In this document: in pieces, positions 26,219-34,500 of the stretch | Layout: the number at the start of each line of letters is the position of its first letter | Numbering within the stretch: the stretch's first letter is position 1 | Assembly: GCA_052168355.1 (NCBI GenBank) | Contig: JBQLZQ010000030.1 | Location: forward strand, 29,533 to 93,532 | Reading direction: 5' to 3' | DNA from: JBQLZQ01 sp052168355 | GTDB lineage: Bacteria; Pseudomonadota; Alphaproteobacteria; DSM-16000; Inquilinaceae | Length of the DNA stretch: 64,000 nucleotides | Made by a program: the position numbers and the translations under genes | Notes under the pieces: generated by a model | What the model saw: only the letters and a program-made list of their open reading frames with translations | Told to the model about the DNA's origin: nothing | Database searches by the model: none

Positions 26219-27276
26219 TGGCGGAGGTCACGGTCACCGGCGTTTCCCGGAGCTTCGGTGCCGTGCGGGCCCTGGACGACGTGTCGATCCGCTTTCCCGA
26301 TGGCGGCTTCTACGGTTTGCTGGGGCCGTCGGGCAGCGGCAAGACCACGTTGCTGCGCATGATCGCGGGGTTCGACATGCCGGACCGGGGCAGCATCGCG
26401 ATCGGCGATCAGGACGTGGCCGGCGTTCCGGTCCGGCATCGCCGCATCGGCATGATGTTCCAGAGTTACGCGCTGTTTCCCAACATGAGCGTCTTCGACA
26501 ACGTCGCCTTCGGTCTGGCTGTCCGCGCCGTCGCCAAGGCGGAGATCCGCGCGCGGGTCAAGGAGGCGCTCGATCTGGTCCAGCTCGGCGGGATGGAGAC
26601 CCGTCGGCCGCACCGACTGTCGGGCGGGCAGCGTCAGCGCGTGGCCCTGGCCAGGGCCATCGTGACGCGGCCGCGCGTGCTGCTGCTGGACGAACCGCTC
26701 AGTGCCCTCGACAAGTCGCTTCGGGTCGGGATGCAGGTCGAACTCAAACGCATCCAGCGCGAGGTCGGGATCACCGCCATCTTCGTGACCCACGACCAGG
26801 AAGAGGCGCTGACCCTGAGCGACCGCATCGGTATCCTGCGCGATGGAAGGCTTATCCAGGAAGGGCCGCCGGTCGAGGTCTACGACACACCGGTCAGCGA
26901 ATTCGCCGCCCGGTTTCTGGGCGACGCGAACATCTTTCACGGCACCGCCGATGGGGATACGATCCGCCTTGAGGACGGGACCCGTCTGCTATGCCGTACC
27001 GCCGCATCGCTGCCCAGCGGTCCCGCGTCGTGCGCGGTCCGGCCCGAACGGGTGACGATCGAACGGGCGGCGTCCGACCGCGCAAGCCCCGGCGACAACG
27101 CGCTGCCGGCCCGCATCGTCAGGCGCGTCTTCGCCGGCAACGCCATCACCTATGTCCTGGACTGGCGCGGCGAGACGGTGAAGGTTTTCGCCCAGAACAT
27201 GGGGACGGCACCGCTCGAGGAAGGGCTGGACGTCATACTGCGCTGGTCGGCGGAGAGCACAATCCCGGTCCGGTAG
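26218..27276 (+). CDS. ABC ATP-binding protein, PotA type
   Basis: A 352-residue ATPase with Walker A GPSGSGKTT (residues about 36-44), Q-loop MFQSYALFPNM, signature LSGGQRQRVALARA, Walker B VLLLDEPLSALD and H-loop VTHDQEEAL. A TOBE domain fills the last ~80 residues. The GTG start overlaps the permease stop. Completes the PotABCD-like importer. The operon ends here, facing the pyridoxine oxidase gene with a gap of 32 bases. Confidence 0.9.
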   Translation: MAEVTVTGVSRSFGAVRALDDVSIRFPDGGFYGLLGPSGSGKTTLLRMIAGFDMPDRGSIAIGDQDVAGVPVRHRRIGMMFQSYALFPNMSVFDNVAFGLAVRAVAKAEIRARVKEALDLVQLGGMETRRPHRLSGGQRQRVALARAIVTRPRVLLLDEPLSALDKSLRVGMQVELKRIQREVGITAIFVTHDQEEALTLSDRIGILRDGRLIQEGPPVEVYDTPVSEFAARFLGDANIFHGTADGDTIRLEDGTRLLCRTAASLPSGPASCAVRPERVTIERAASDRASPGDNALPARIVRRVFAGNAITYVLDWRGETVKVFAQNMGTAPLEEGLDVILRWSAESTIPVR

Positions 27277-27308
27277 CGGCGGGCTCGGTCCTGGCCAAGG
27301 GCCAAGGT

Positions 27309-28853
27309 TCAGATGCCCGCCGCCCAGTGCTCGGCAATGGCCACCACCGCAGCGTTGATCGGCCCGCTGGGGATCCGCGGGATGACCGAGGCATCGACAA
27401 CGAACAGGTTGTCGAGCCCGTTCAGCTTGAGGTCCGGGTCGACCACCGCCGTTGCGTCGCGGCCCATCCGGCAGGTGCCGCACGGATGGTGATGGGTGGA
27501 GGCCGCGCGGGCGAGAAAGGCGTCGATCTGGTCGTCGGATCGTGTCGCCGGTCCGGGCAGAACCTCCGCGTCCCGCCACCCGTCGAGAGCGGCGTGGTGG
27601 CCGACCGCGCGCCCGACACGGAACGCCTTGCGAAACGTCGCGCGGTCCCGCTCGGTTTCCAGATAGCGCGGGTCGATGATCGGCGGCGTATTGCGGTCCG
27701 GTCCGGCGGGCCTGATTTGGCCCCGGCTGGTCGGATGGGTGACGCCGCACAGGATGGTGTAGGCGGACCCGTAGGGCGGGGCGGAAAGCCCCGGAGCGAC
27801 GCTGGGCGCCACCACGCAGGCCAGGACCATGTCCGGGCTGCCGTCAGCCCGCGCCGGGTCGTCGCTGTGCAAATACATCAGCGATTCCGAGTGCTGCAGC
27901 CGGGACGGTGGCACCGGCCTTTTCGACCGGTAGACGGTGCCCAGCGCCAGAAGGTGATCCTGAAGGTTGGCGCCGATCTCGGGGTTTTCGATCGTACAGT
28001 CGATCCCCGCCCGCTTGAGCACGCCGGCGTCGCCGATCCCCGACCGCATCAGGATCAGCGGCGTCGAGACGGCGCCTCCGCACAGCACGATGCGGTCGGC
28101 GGACATGGTCTGGGTCGTATCGTTGCGCACGGCAAGCACCGCGACCGCCCGGTCTCCGTCGAGCATCAGACGCTCGATGTCGCACCCCGTAATTAGGGAC
28201 AGGTTCGGGCGCTCCAGGACATCCGCCGTCAGATAGGCGTCGGCCACGCTGAGCCGCTGGCCGTTCCGGACGGTCAGGGAATTCGGTGCCGTGCCGGTCA
28301 AGGGGCCGCTGTTGTGATCGCGCAGATCCGGAACGTTCAGGGCCCGCCCGGCCGCCATGAAGGCGCGGGCGACGGGGCTGACCTCGGCTGACGGAAGATG
28401 GACGTCGAGCGGTCCGTCGCGCCCCCGCCCGGACGCTTCGAACGCCGTGAATTTCTCGCTGCGCATAAAGGCCGGAAGAAGCTCGTCATGGGACCAGCGC
28501 TCTCCCCCGGCGTCGCTCCAGGCATCGAAGTCGGCGGGATGGCCGCGCACATGCGCCATGGCGTGCATGCAGCTCGACCCGCCGACGATGCGGCCCCGCG
28601 GCCAGTCATGGACGCGGCCGGCGGTGAACGGTTGAGGCACGGTCCGGTAGGCCCAGTCGAACGGCCGGCCCTGCAAGGCCGGCCATTTGAGCGGATCCCT
28701 GATATCGGGGTCGCTGGGAAAATCGCCGGCTTCCAACAGGCCGACATGGCAGTCCGGGTTTTCGGACAGCCGGCGGGCAACGACCGATCCGGCCGATCCC
28801 GCGCCGACGATCAGAACATCGAAATGCCGGGGCAGGGTGCGTCCCGTTTTCAA
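27309..28853 (-). CDS. Pyridoxine 4-oxidase (GMC flavoprotein), probable
   Basis: A 514-residue GMC-family flavoprotein: N-terminal dinucleotide-binding VLIVGAGSAGSVVARRLS, GMC signature around RGRIVGGSSCMHAMAHVRGHP, and the catalytic His-containing HHHPCGTCRMG near the C-terminus. Segments such as WPALQGRPFDWAYRTVPQP, PPSRLQHSES and GVTHPTSRG resemble M. loti pyridoxine 4-oxidase as I recall it. That enzyme oxidizes pyridoxine to pyridoxal with O2, the entry step of pathway I. It starts with TTG eight bases after the FadR-type gene, with which it forms an operon. Choline dehydrogenase or another alcohol oxidase is the alternative, but the pathway context argues against it. Confidence 0.82.
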   Translation of the reverse strand: MKTGRTLPRHFDVLIVGAGSAGSVVARRLSENPDCHVGLLEAGDFPSDPDIRDPLKWPALQGRPFDWAYRTVPQPFTAGRVHDWPRGRIVGGSSCMHAMAHVRGHPADFDAWSDAGGERWSHDELLPAFMRSEKFTAFEASGRGRDGPLDVHLPSAEVSPVARAFMAAGRALNVPDLRDHNSGPLTGTAPNSLTVRNGQRLSVADAYLTADVLERPNLSLITGCDIERLMLDGDRAVAVLAVRNDTTQTMSADRIVLCGGAVSTPLILMRSGIGDAGVLKRAGIDCTIENPEIGANLQDHLLALGTVYRSKRPVPPSRLQHSESLMYLHSDDPARADGSPDMVLACVVAPSVAPGLSAPPYGSAYTILCGVTHPTSRGQIRPAGPDRNTPPIIDPRYLETERDRATFRKAFRVGRAVGHHAALDGWRDAEVLPGPATRSDDQIDAFLARAASTHHHPCGTCRMGRDATAVVDPDLKLNGLDNLFVVDASVIPRIPSGPINAAVVAIAEHWAAGI

Positions 28854-28861
28854 ACGGTCTC

Positions 28862-29545
28862 TTACGCCGCGACGGCGCCGGCGCTCGAACGCTCGGCGAT
28901 CTGCTTCTGGACCGACAGAAGATGGGCCCGCGTCGCCGTTTCCGCGGCTTCCGGATCGCGCCGTGCGATGGCCTCGGCGATCAACCGGTGTTCGGCGTCG
29001 CGCTGGGCGATCCGCTTTGGACAGCTGGGAGGGCTGATCTGGGAGAGCCGCACCCGGGGATCGACCCCGACCTGACGCAGCATCTTGTAGAACTCGCCGG
29101 CCAGTTCGTTGCGCGCGCCGCGGACGATGGCCAAGTGAAAGCGAAGATCGACCTCCCCGGACCGCGCGCCTTCCGGTGTCGTCGCGGCATCGCGGATTTG
29201 AGCGATCTCGAAGGCCGATGCCCGCAGCGCCGCAAGACGCGCCAGACCGGGTTCCATCAGAAGCCGCAGTTCGATGACCTCCAGGGGGTTGGTCACGCGG
29301 ACCAGCGCCTCGCTGTAGCGGGGGTGCGGTACGGGCGCTCGCCGCGCCGGGGCTGGCATCAGATCGCCCTTCTGGCGCAGCACCGACAACGCCTTGCGCA
29401 GCTGGTGGCGCTTGACGTCGAGAAGGTCGGCCAGCGCCCGCTCCGACGGCAGCTTGGCGCCGTCCTTTTGCAGCTTCAGGATGGCGGCGACGATCCCGTC
29501 GATCCCGCTTGGCGACGCCCCGTCATCCGGATCTGTCAAACTCAT
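28862..29545 (-). CDS. GntR/FadR-type (FCD domain) transcriptional regulator
   Basis: A 227-residue regulator with a winged helix (LPSERALADLLDVKRHQLRKAL, split over residues about 32-53) and a helical FCD ligand domain whose metal ligands are visible (D-x3-H in EVDLRFHLAIV, and further His at AEHRL and RAHLL). It is divergent from the 4-pyridoxate dehydrogenase gene and upstream of the pyridoxine oxidase gene, and the intergenic region holds TGGT/ACCA repeats of the type this family binds. It probably controls B6 catabolism in answer to a pyridine carboxylate. No known M. loti equivalent is claimed. Confidence 0.88.
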   Translation of the reverse strand: MSLTDPDDGASPSGIDGIVAAILKLQKDGAKLPSERALADLLDVKRHQLRKALSVLRQKGDLMPAPARRAPVPHPRYSEALVRVTNPLEVIELRLLMEPGLARLAALRASAFEIAQIRDAATTPEGARSGEVDLRFHLAIVRGARNELAGEFYKMLRQVGVDPRVRLSQISPPSCPKRIAQRDAEHRLIAEAIARRDPEAAETATRAHLLSVQKQIAERSSAGAVAA

Positions 29546-29633
29546 ATCGCCTGAATCCCCTGTGGTGCCGATCTGCCGGCAAGGATCATGGAATTGCCGC
29601 GCGGAACCGCGAACCGCACCGGTGTTCCGATTC

Positions 29634-29672
29634 CAACCAACTCAACCAAATTAGCTGGTTCGGAGTTGGTTG
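29634..29672. promoter_or_regulatory. Nested palindromic operator in divergent B6 promoter
   Basis: An outer 10-base perfect inverted repeat, CAACCAACTC (29634-29643) and GAGTTGGTTG (29663-29672), encloses an inner one, AACCA (29644-29648) and TGGTT (29656-29660). TGGT and ACCA half sites are typical for FadR-family regulators. The element lies between the regulator gene and the 4-pyridoxate dehydrogenase gene. Confidence 0.65.
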
Positions 29673-29760
29673 ACAACACAAGTTAGGCGATGGTTGACTG
29701 GTGGCAGCGCCGCCCGCCTGGTGCTCCCGGGCTTGGTCGCCCCACCTGCAAGGATAGGAC

Positions 29761-31389
29761 ATGCCGGCCGACGAGAGCTTCGATTATGTCGTCGTCGGCG
29801 CCGGGTCGGCCGGCTGCGTTCTGGCCCACCGATTGACGGTGGATCCGTCGGTGACCGTCCTGCTGCTCGAGGCCGGCGGCTGGGATCGGGACCCGATGAT
29901 CCATGTGCCGTTGGGATGGGGCAAGATCCTGACCGAACGTCGGCACGACTGGATGTATTTCTGCGAGCCGGAGGCCAATGTCGGGGGGCGCCGGGTCGAA
30001 TGCGCCCGCGGCAAGGTCATCGGCGGCTGCTCGTCGACCAACGCCATGGCCTATGTGCGGGGCAACCGGGCCGATTACGACCGCTGGGCGGAGTTCGGGC
30101 TTCCCGGCTGGTCCTATGAGAACGTGCTTCCCTATTTCCGCCGGCAGGAGAGCTGGGAGGGCGGTGGCAACGCCTTCCGGGGCGGCGACGGGCCGGTCAG
30201 GACGCAGTTCTGCCGCTACCGCGATCCGCTGATCGACGGCTTCGCCGAGGCCGGCCGCCAGGCGGGCTTTCCCCAGACCGAGGATTACAACGGCGCCGAG
30301 CACGAGGGGTTCGGCCGGCTGCAGATGACCATCGCCAATGGCCGCCGCAACTCGACCGCCACGGCCTATCTGCGTCCCGCCCTGCGCCGCCCCAACCTCA
30401 AGGTGGTGACCGGGGCGATGGCGACACGGATCCATGTGGCCGAGGGTCGCGCGACGGGACTCGACTATCGGCGCGGCGATGGCGGGCACACGGCGGTGGC
30501 GCGGCGCGAAGTCATCCTGGCCGGTGGCGTCATCAACACCCCGCAATTGCTCATGCTGTCGGGCATCGGCGACGGGTCCAGGCTGGCCTCCTTTGGCATC
30601 GAAACCAAGGTCCATTCCCCTGGTGTCGGTTTGAATCTGCAGGACCACGTTTCCGTCATTCTGATGTACCGCCGTCGCACGCCGGGTCCTTTCTGGCGGA
30701 TGATGCGGGCCGACCGGATCGCCGTCGATTTCGCCCGAACCTACCTGACGGGACGCGGCTTTTCGGCGGATGTCCCCGGCGGCGTGGTGGCGTTCCTGAA
30801 AAGCGACGTCGACCGGCCCATTCCGGACGTGCAGATCCTGTTCACCGCCGCTCCCCTGGCGTCCTGGCCCTATTTCCCGCCGTTCAAGAAGCCGTTTGCC
30901 GACGGGTTCGCCACGCGCGTCGTGGCGGTTCAGCCGGAAAGCCGGGGGCATGTCACGCTGGCGTCGGCCGATCCGATGGATGCGCCCCTTATCCACCAGA
31001 ACTTTCTGTCCTCACCGCGCGACTGGCAGTCGCTGCGAGCCGGGTTCCGGGTGGCGCGGACATTGGCCGCCCAACCGGCGATGGAGCCGTTCGTCGACCG
31101 GGAGTTCCTTCCGGGTCCGGCCTGCGATACCGACGCCGATATCGACGACCATATTCGCAAGACGGCGATCACGGTGCATCATCCCGCCGGCACCTGCCGC
31201 ATGGGGGCCGATACGGGCTCGGTGGTCGATCCCGACCTCAGGGTCCGCGGCGTCGACGCCCTTCGCGTGGTCGACGCCTCGGTCATGCCCGATCTGGTCA
31301 GCGGCAACATCAACGCCGCCGTGATCATGATCGCCGAAAAGGCGTCGGACATGATCCGCGACCGTGGCGCGCGCAAGGCCATCGCGTGA
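29761..31389 (+). CDS. 4-pyridoxate dehydrogenase (GMC flavoprotein), probable
   Basis: A 542-residue GMC oxidoreductase: FAD-binding YVVVGAGSAGCVLAHRL, GMC motif 1 around RGKVIGGCSSTNAMAYVRGNR, motif 2 around GGVINTPQLLMLSGIG, and HHPAGTCRMG with the catalytic His near residue 476. The segment TPGPFWRMMRADRIAVDF and the overall length fit the membrane-associated 4-pyridoxate dehydrogenase of M. loti, which turns 4-pyridoxate into 5-formyl-3-hydroxy-2-methylpyridine-4-carboxylate. The next enzyme in that route is encoded at 35127, supporting the call. The ATG at 29761 follows AAGGATAGG. Other GMC dehydrogenases cannot be excluded by reading alone. Confidence 0.75.
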   Translation: MPADESFDYVVVGAGSAGCVLAHRLTVDPSVTVLLLEAGGWDRDPMIHVPLGWGKILTERRHDWMYFCEPEANVGGRRVECARGKVIGGCSSTNAMAYVRGNRADYDRWAEFGLPGWSYENVLPYFRRQESWEGGGNAFRGGDGPVRTQFCRYRDPLIDGFAEAGRQAGFPQTEDYNGAEHEGFGRLQMTIANGRRNSTATAYLRPALRRPNLKVVTGAMATRIHVAEGRATGLDYRRGDGGHTAVARREVILAGGVINTPQLLMLSGIGDGSRLASFGIETKVHSPGVGLNLQDHVSVILMYRRRTPGPFWRMMRADRIAVDFARTYLTGRGFSADVPGGVVAFLKSDVDRPIPDVQILFTAAPLASWPYFPPFKKPFADGFATRVVAVQPESRGHVTLASADPMDAPLIHQNFLSSPRDWQSLRAGFRVARTLAAQPAMEPFVDREFLPGPACDTDADIDDHIRKTAITVHHPAGTCRMGADTGSVVDPDLRVRGVDALRVVDASVMPDLVSGNINAAVIMIAEKASDMIRDRGARKAIA

Positions 31390-31681
31390 CCTGAGGCTCC
31401 TTTTATTCAACCAGATCGTGTTTGGTTTTATGTGTTTTCGCGGGATCGCAACGATTTCGACGATCGCCGCCCCCGGCTTCGGATTGTCCGCGCAACGATA
31501 CAGGTAATTATTATTGTTGAATAAATGAGAGCATTGGATCGACCGGTTGAGGCCGTTCATGGTCGTCGACTGTCGAAATCAACGGCGCGCCATGGCGGAA
31601 GTTGGGTGTTGCCGTGCGCAACCAGTGTGATACGGTTGAGATGGTTAAAGTGATGGTTCCTTCCAGTGTGGGGTGGTTGAC
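31390..31681. promoter_or_regulatory. 292-base AT-rich intergenic region with TGGTT repeats
   Basis: This gap before the cupin gene is much lower in GC than its surroundings. It has an inverted repeat AACCA (31409-31413) and TGGTT (31423-31427), and near the end three GGTT-containing units (within 31634-31680), echoing the operator at 29634-29672. It likely holds a separate promoter for the cupin operon, under the same FadR-type regulator. No gene is seen in it. Confidence 0.5.
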
Positions 31682-32833
31682 ATGACCGGCGCGCAACTCG
31701 CGGACGAGCGGCCCAGCAACAAGAAGGCGGCGCTCAAGGGGCTCTACGACGATCTCCACGCCAAGAACATGTTTCCGTTCTGGGCGACGTCGGATGGGGT
31801 CGACCACGATGAAATCAAACAGCTCATGGCGACGCCGAAGGCCATACCGTTCGTCTGGAAATACGCCGATATCGAACCGTTGCTGCAGCGCGCGGCCCAG
31901 CTGGTCACCATGGACGACAGCGAGCGGCGGTCGCTGATCCTGACCAATCCCGGCCTGGCACCGAAGCGCGCATCGGTTTCGACCATGTATACGGCCTACC
32001 GGCTCAACGATCCCGACGAGATCATGCCGCCGCACAAACATTCGCCCAGCGCCATCCGGTTCGGCCTCACCGGCGAAGGCAACTTTACCGGCGTCGAGGG
32101 GGAGGACGTGACCTTCGGCCCCGGCGACATGGTGCTGACCCCCAACGATGCGTGGCACAATCACGGGACCGTCGGCGGCAAGCAGGCGGTCAACCTCTCG
32201 GTGCTCGACCTGCCGCTGGTGGAAACGCTCCACGCGGTCCATTTCGACCACAACTATACCGAAGTGGAGAACGGCAAGGAGGTTGCCCGCAAGGTCCAGA
32301 CTGCCCGGTACCCGGCCGATTATTCCCAGCGGGTCTATGGCCAAGGCGGCATGATGCCCCGCTTTGTCGACCACAAGAGGGGCGGCGGCCTGTCCTCCCC
32401 CATGTATGTCTATCGCTGGGAAAGGATGCAGGCGGTGCTCGACGCCCACAGGGATTGGGACGGCGATCCGCACGAGGGCATCGTCGTCGACTATGTCGAT
32501 CCGACCACGGGTGGCCCCGTGTTCCAAACCATCAATTTCTTCGTGCAGATGCTGCGCCCGGGCGAAAAAACCCTTCCCCAGCGCGAAACGGCCAGCCTGT
32601 TGCTGGCGCCGTTCCAGGGCAAGGGTCATTCGATCATCGATGGCGAGCGGTACGATTGGGACCGGTTCGACACGCTGGCGGTCCCCGGCGGCTGCTGGGT
32701 GGAGCATGTGAACGGCTCATCCACCGAGCCCGTGGTCTTTTTCGGGGCGACCGACGCTCCGACCCAAAGGCACCTGCTTCTCTACAAGCGCTTCGGCCGC
32801 AACCGGGAAGGGGATCTTCTGCGTCTCGGGTGA
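31682..32833 (+). CDS. Gentisate 1,2-dioxygenase-like bicupin, possible ring-cleaving dioxygenase
   Basis: A 383-residue bicupin. The N-terminal cupin has the Fe(II) ligands of gentisate and salicylate dioxygenases: H118 and H120 in MPPHKHSPSAIRF, plus H159 (or H161) in AWHNHG. The second cupin, from residue ~280, lacks His ligands (TLPQRETASLLL), as is common in this family. Relatives open aromatic rings between a hydroxylated carbon and the neighbouring carboxylated carbon. In this operon, between two B6-degradation dehydrogenases, the substrate may be a 3-hydroxypyridine-4-carboxylate (inference). Family length is about 345-375. The start could be a GTG at 31673. Confidence 0.82.
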   Translation: MTGAQLADERPSNKKAALKGLYDDLHAKNMFPFWATSDGVDHDEIKQLMATPKAIPFVWKYADIEPLLQRAAQLVTMDDSERRSLILTNPGLAPKRASVSTMYTAYRLNDPDEIMPPHKHSPSAIRFGLTGEGNFTGVEGEDVTFGPGDMVLTPNDAWHNHGTVGGKQAVNLSVLDLPLVETLHAVHFDHNYTEVENGKEVARKVQTARYPADYSQRVYGQGGMMPRFVDHKRGGGLSSPMYVYRWERMQAVLDAHRDWDGDPHEGIVVDYVDPTTGGPVFQTINFFVQMLRPGEKTLPQRETASLLLAPFQGKGHSIIDGERYDWDRFDTLAVPGGCWVEHVNGSSTEPVVFFGATDAPTQRHLLLYKRFGRNREGDLLRLG

Positions 32834-32920
32834 GGCGTTCGAAGGGAGACGGTCCCGCGCGGCGATGCGGGGCCGGCATCGGCACTCTTACGAAATCGTG
32901 CACAGGAAGGCACAGGTCAG

Positions 32921-34048
32921 TTGGTTTCAGCGGCGAACACGAAACATATTGGGCATGTCGACTGCCCCGGCGGTGGACAGGTCTGGATCGACGGCGATAT
33001 CCTGTATATCGGTCACATGCGTCCGCCCAGCGGCACGACGCTGGTCGACATCTCCGATCCCCGCAACCCGAAAAAGCTGGCCACCATCGATGTCCCGCCC
33101 GGCTGGCACTCGCACAAGGTGCGGGCCAAGGACGGTGTGATGATCGTCAACCACGAACGGTTCGGCGGTGACGGTCCCGCTGATTTCGGGGGCGGGCTGG
33201 CCATCTACGACACCTCGACACCCTCCGCGCCAAGGCCGATCTCGAAATGGATGACCGGCGGCAAGGGTGTCCACCGGTACGATTACGATGGGCGCTACGC
33301 CTATATCTCGCCCACCGCCGACGGCTATGTCGGCAACATCGTGATGATCCTCGATCTCGTCGATCCGGCCGATCCGGTCGAGGTCGGCCGCTGGTGGATC
33401 CCGGGACAATGGACCGGCGGCGGCGAAGACTATCCCTGGCATGACTATGTGCCGCCGCGCTGCCATCACCCGCTGCGCATGGGCGATCGGCTGTATGTCA
33501 GCTATTGGCACCATGGCCTGTTTATTCTGGACATCTCCGACCTGTCCAGGCCGCGGGCCATCGCCCACATGAACTCCAGCCCCAGCTTTCCCCACCCCAC
33601 CCACACCTGCCTGCCGATCCCGCAGCCGCTCAAGGGCCGCAAGATCATGGTGGTGGCCGACGAGGACGTGGCCAAGCTGTGGCCCTCCCCGCCCGCCTTT
33701 ACCTGGGTCTACGACATCACCAACGAAACCAATCCCATACCCATCTCCACGTTCCAGGTGCCCGGCGTGGATCCGGACGGCGCGCCGCAGCCGCCGATGA
33801 CCGGCTGTCATCAGCCGTCGGAGCGGTTCAAGGGAACGGTCATCCCCTTCGCCTGGTTCGCCCAGGGATTGCGCCTGGTCGATATCGCCGATCCGTTCGC
33901 GCCGCGGGAGGTCGGGCATTTCCTGCCCGACGCCCCGGCCGGCGCCGAGCGCGCATCCTCCAACGACGTGACCATCGACGATCGCGGGATCGTCTACCTG
34001 ATCGACCGGATCCGGGGCGTCGACATCATCGAAACCAGCGTCTTGTAA
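32921..34048 (+). CDS. LVIVD-repeat beta-propeller protein
   Basis: A 375-residue protein with no signal peptide, built of short repeats of the LVIVD type (TTLVDISDPRNPKKLATI, MILDLVDPADPVEVGRW, FILDISDLSRPRAIAHM, RLVDIADPFAPREVGHF), predicted to form a beta-propeller. Several His residues (WHSHKV, PRCHHP, HPTHTCLP, GCHQP) stand at the ends of blades and could bind a metal, as in propeller enzymes. The true function is unknown. It lies 87 bases after the cupin gene in the same direction. The TTG at 32921 is preceded by AGGAAGG. Confidence 0.75.
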   Translation: MVSAANTKHIGHVDCPGGGQVWIDGDILYIGHMRPPSGTTLVDISDPRNPKKLATIDVPPGWHSHKVRAKDGVMIVNHERFGGDGPADFGGGLAIYDTSTPSAPRPISKWMTGGKGVHRYDYDGRYAYISPTADGYVGNIVMILDLVDPADPVEVGRWWIPGQWTGGGEDYPWHDYVPPRCHHPLRMGDRLYVSYWHHGLFILDISDLSRPRAIAHMNSSPSFPHPTHTCLPIPQPLKGRKIMVVADEDVAKLWPSPPAFTWVYDITNETNPIPISTFQVPGVDPDGAPQPPMTGCHQPSERFKGTVIPFAWFAQGLRLVDIADPFAPREVGHFLPDAPAGAERASSNDVTIDDRGIVYLIDRIRGVDIIETSVL

Positions 34049-34061
34049 TCGGGAGCCCGAC

Positions 34062-34472
34062 GTGACCGACAAAGTGAAAAAGTCCAAAACCCACTACGCC
34101 ATCGGCAACAAGAACCCCAACCTGCCGTTCCACCCGGCGGTGCGCGCCGGCGACTATATCTTCGTGTCGGGCCAGGTGCCGAAAGACGAAAACAACAATA
34201 TGATCAGCGGCACGATCGAAGAGGAAACGCTGGCCACCCTCGCGACCATCGCGCGGGTCATCGCCCATGAGGGCGCGACGCTGTCGGACGTCGTGCGGAT
34301 CACGACCTACCTCGAGGATACGCGGGACTTCGGTCGCTACAACAGGGCCTTCCTCGAAGGTATCGGCGACGCCGTGCTGGCCCGCACCACCGTCGAGGCG
34401 CGGGCGGTGATCAACACCAAGATCGAGATGGATGCCATCGTCTACAAACCGCTTCCGGCCGGCAAGTCGTAA
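34062..34472 (+). CDS. RidA/YjgF family protein, enamine/imine deaminase
   Basis: A 136-residue RidA-family protein: GDYIFVSGQVPKD near residues 30-42, the catalytic-type Arg in VLARTTVEARAVIN, and the closing Glu in TKIEMDAIVY. RidA proteins hydrolyse reactive 2-imino or enamine acids to keto acids and ammonia. Opening of a pyridine ring gives just such products, so the presence here is suggestive. The GTG at 34062 follows GGAG, 13 bases after the propeller gene. Confidence 0.88.
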   Translation: MTDKVKKSKTHYAIGNKNPNLPFHPAVRAGDYIFVSGQVPKDENNNMISGTIEEETLATLATIARVIAHEGATLSDVVRITTYLEDTRDFGRYNRAFLEGIGDAVLARTTVEARAVINTKIEMDAIVYKPLPAGKS

Positions 34473-34500
34473 GACCGGCGAGAAAGGGAATATCCAGACC

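Noticed and set aside
24561..27276. Plain putrescine/spermidine importer
   Set aside because: PotABCD-type proteins cover many ligands; no polyamine metabolism gene is nearby, and the yegUV-like genes directly upstream suggest another substrate, so no potABCD symbols were given.
29670..29675. TTGACA as a -35 promoter element before the 4-pyridoxate dehydrogenase gene
   Set aside because: No acceptable -10 hexamer lies at the right distance, and the bases are part of the palindrome arm; kept only as an operator.
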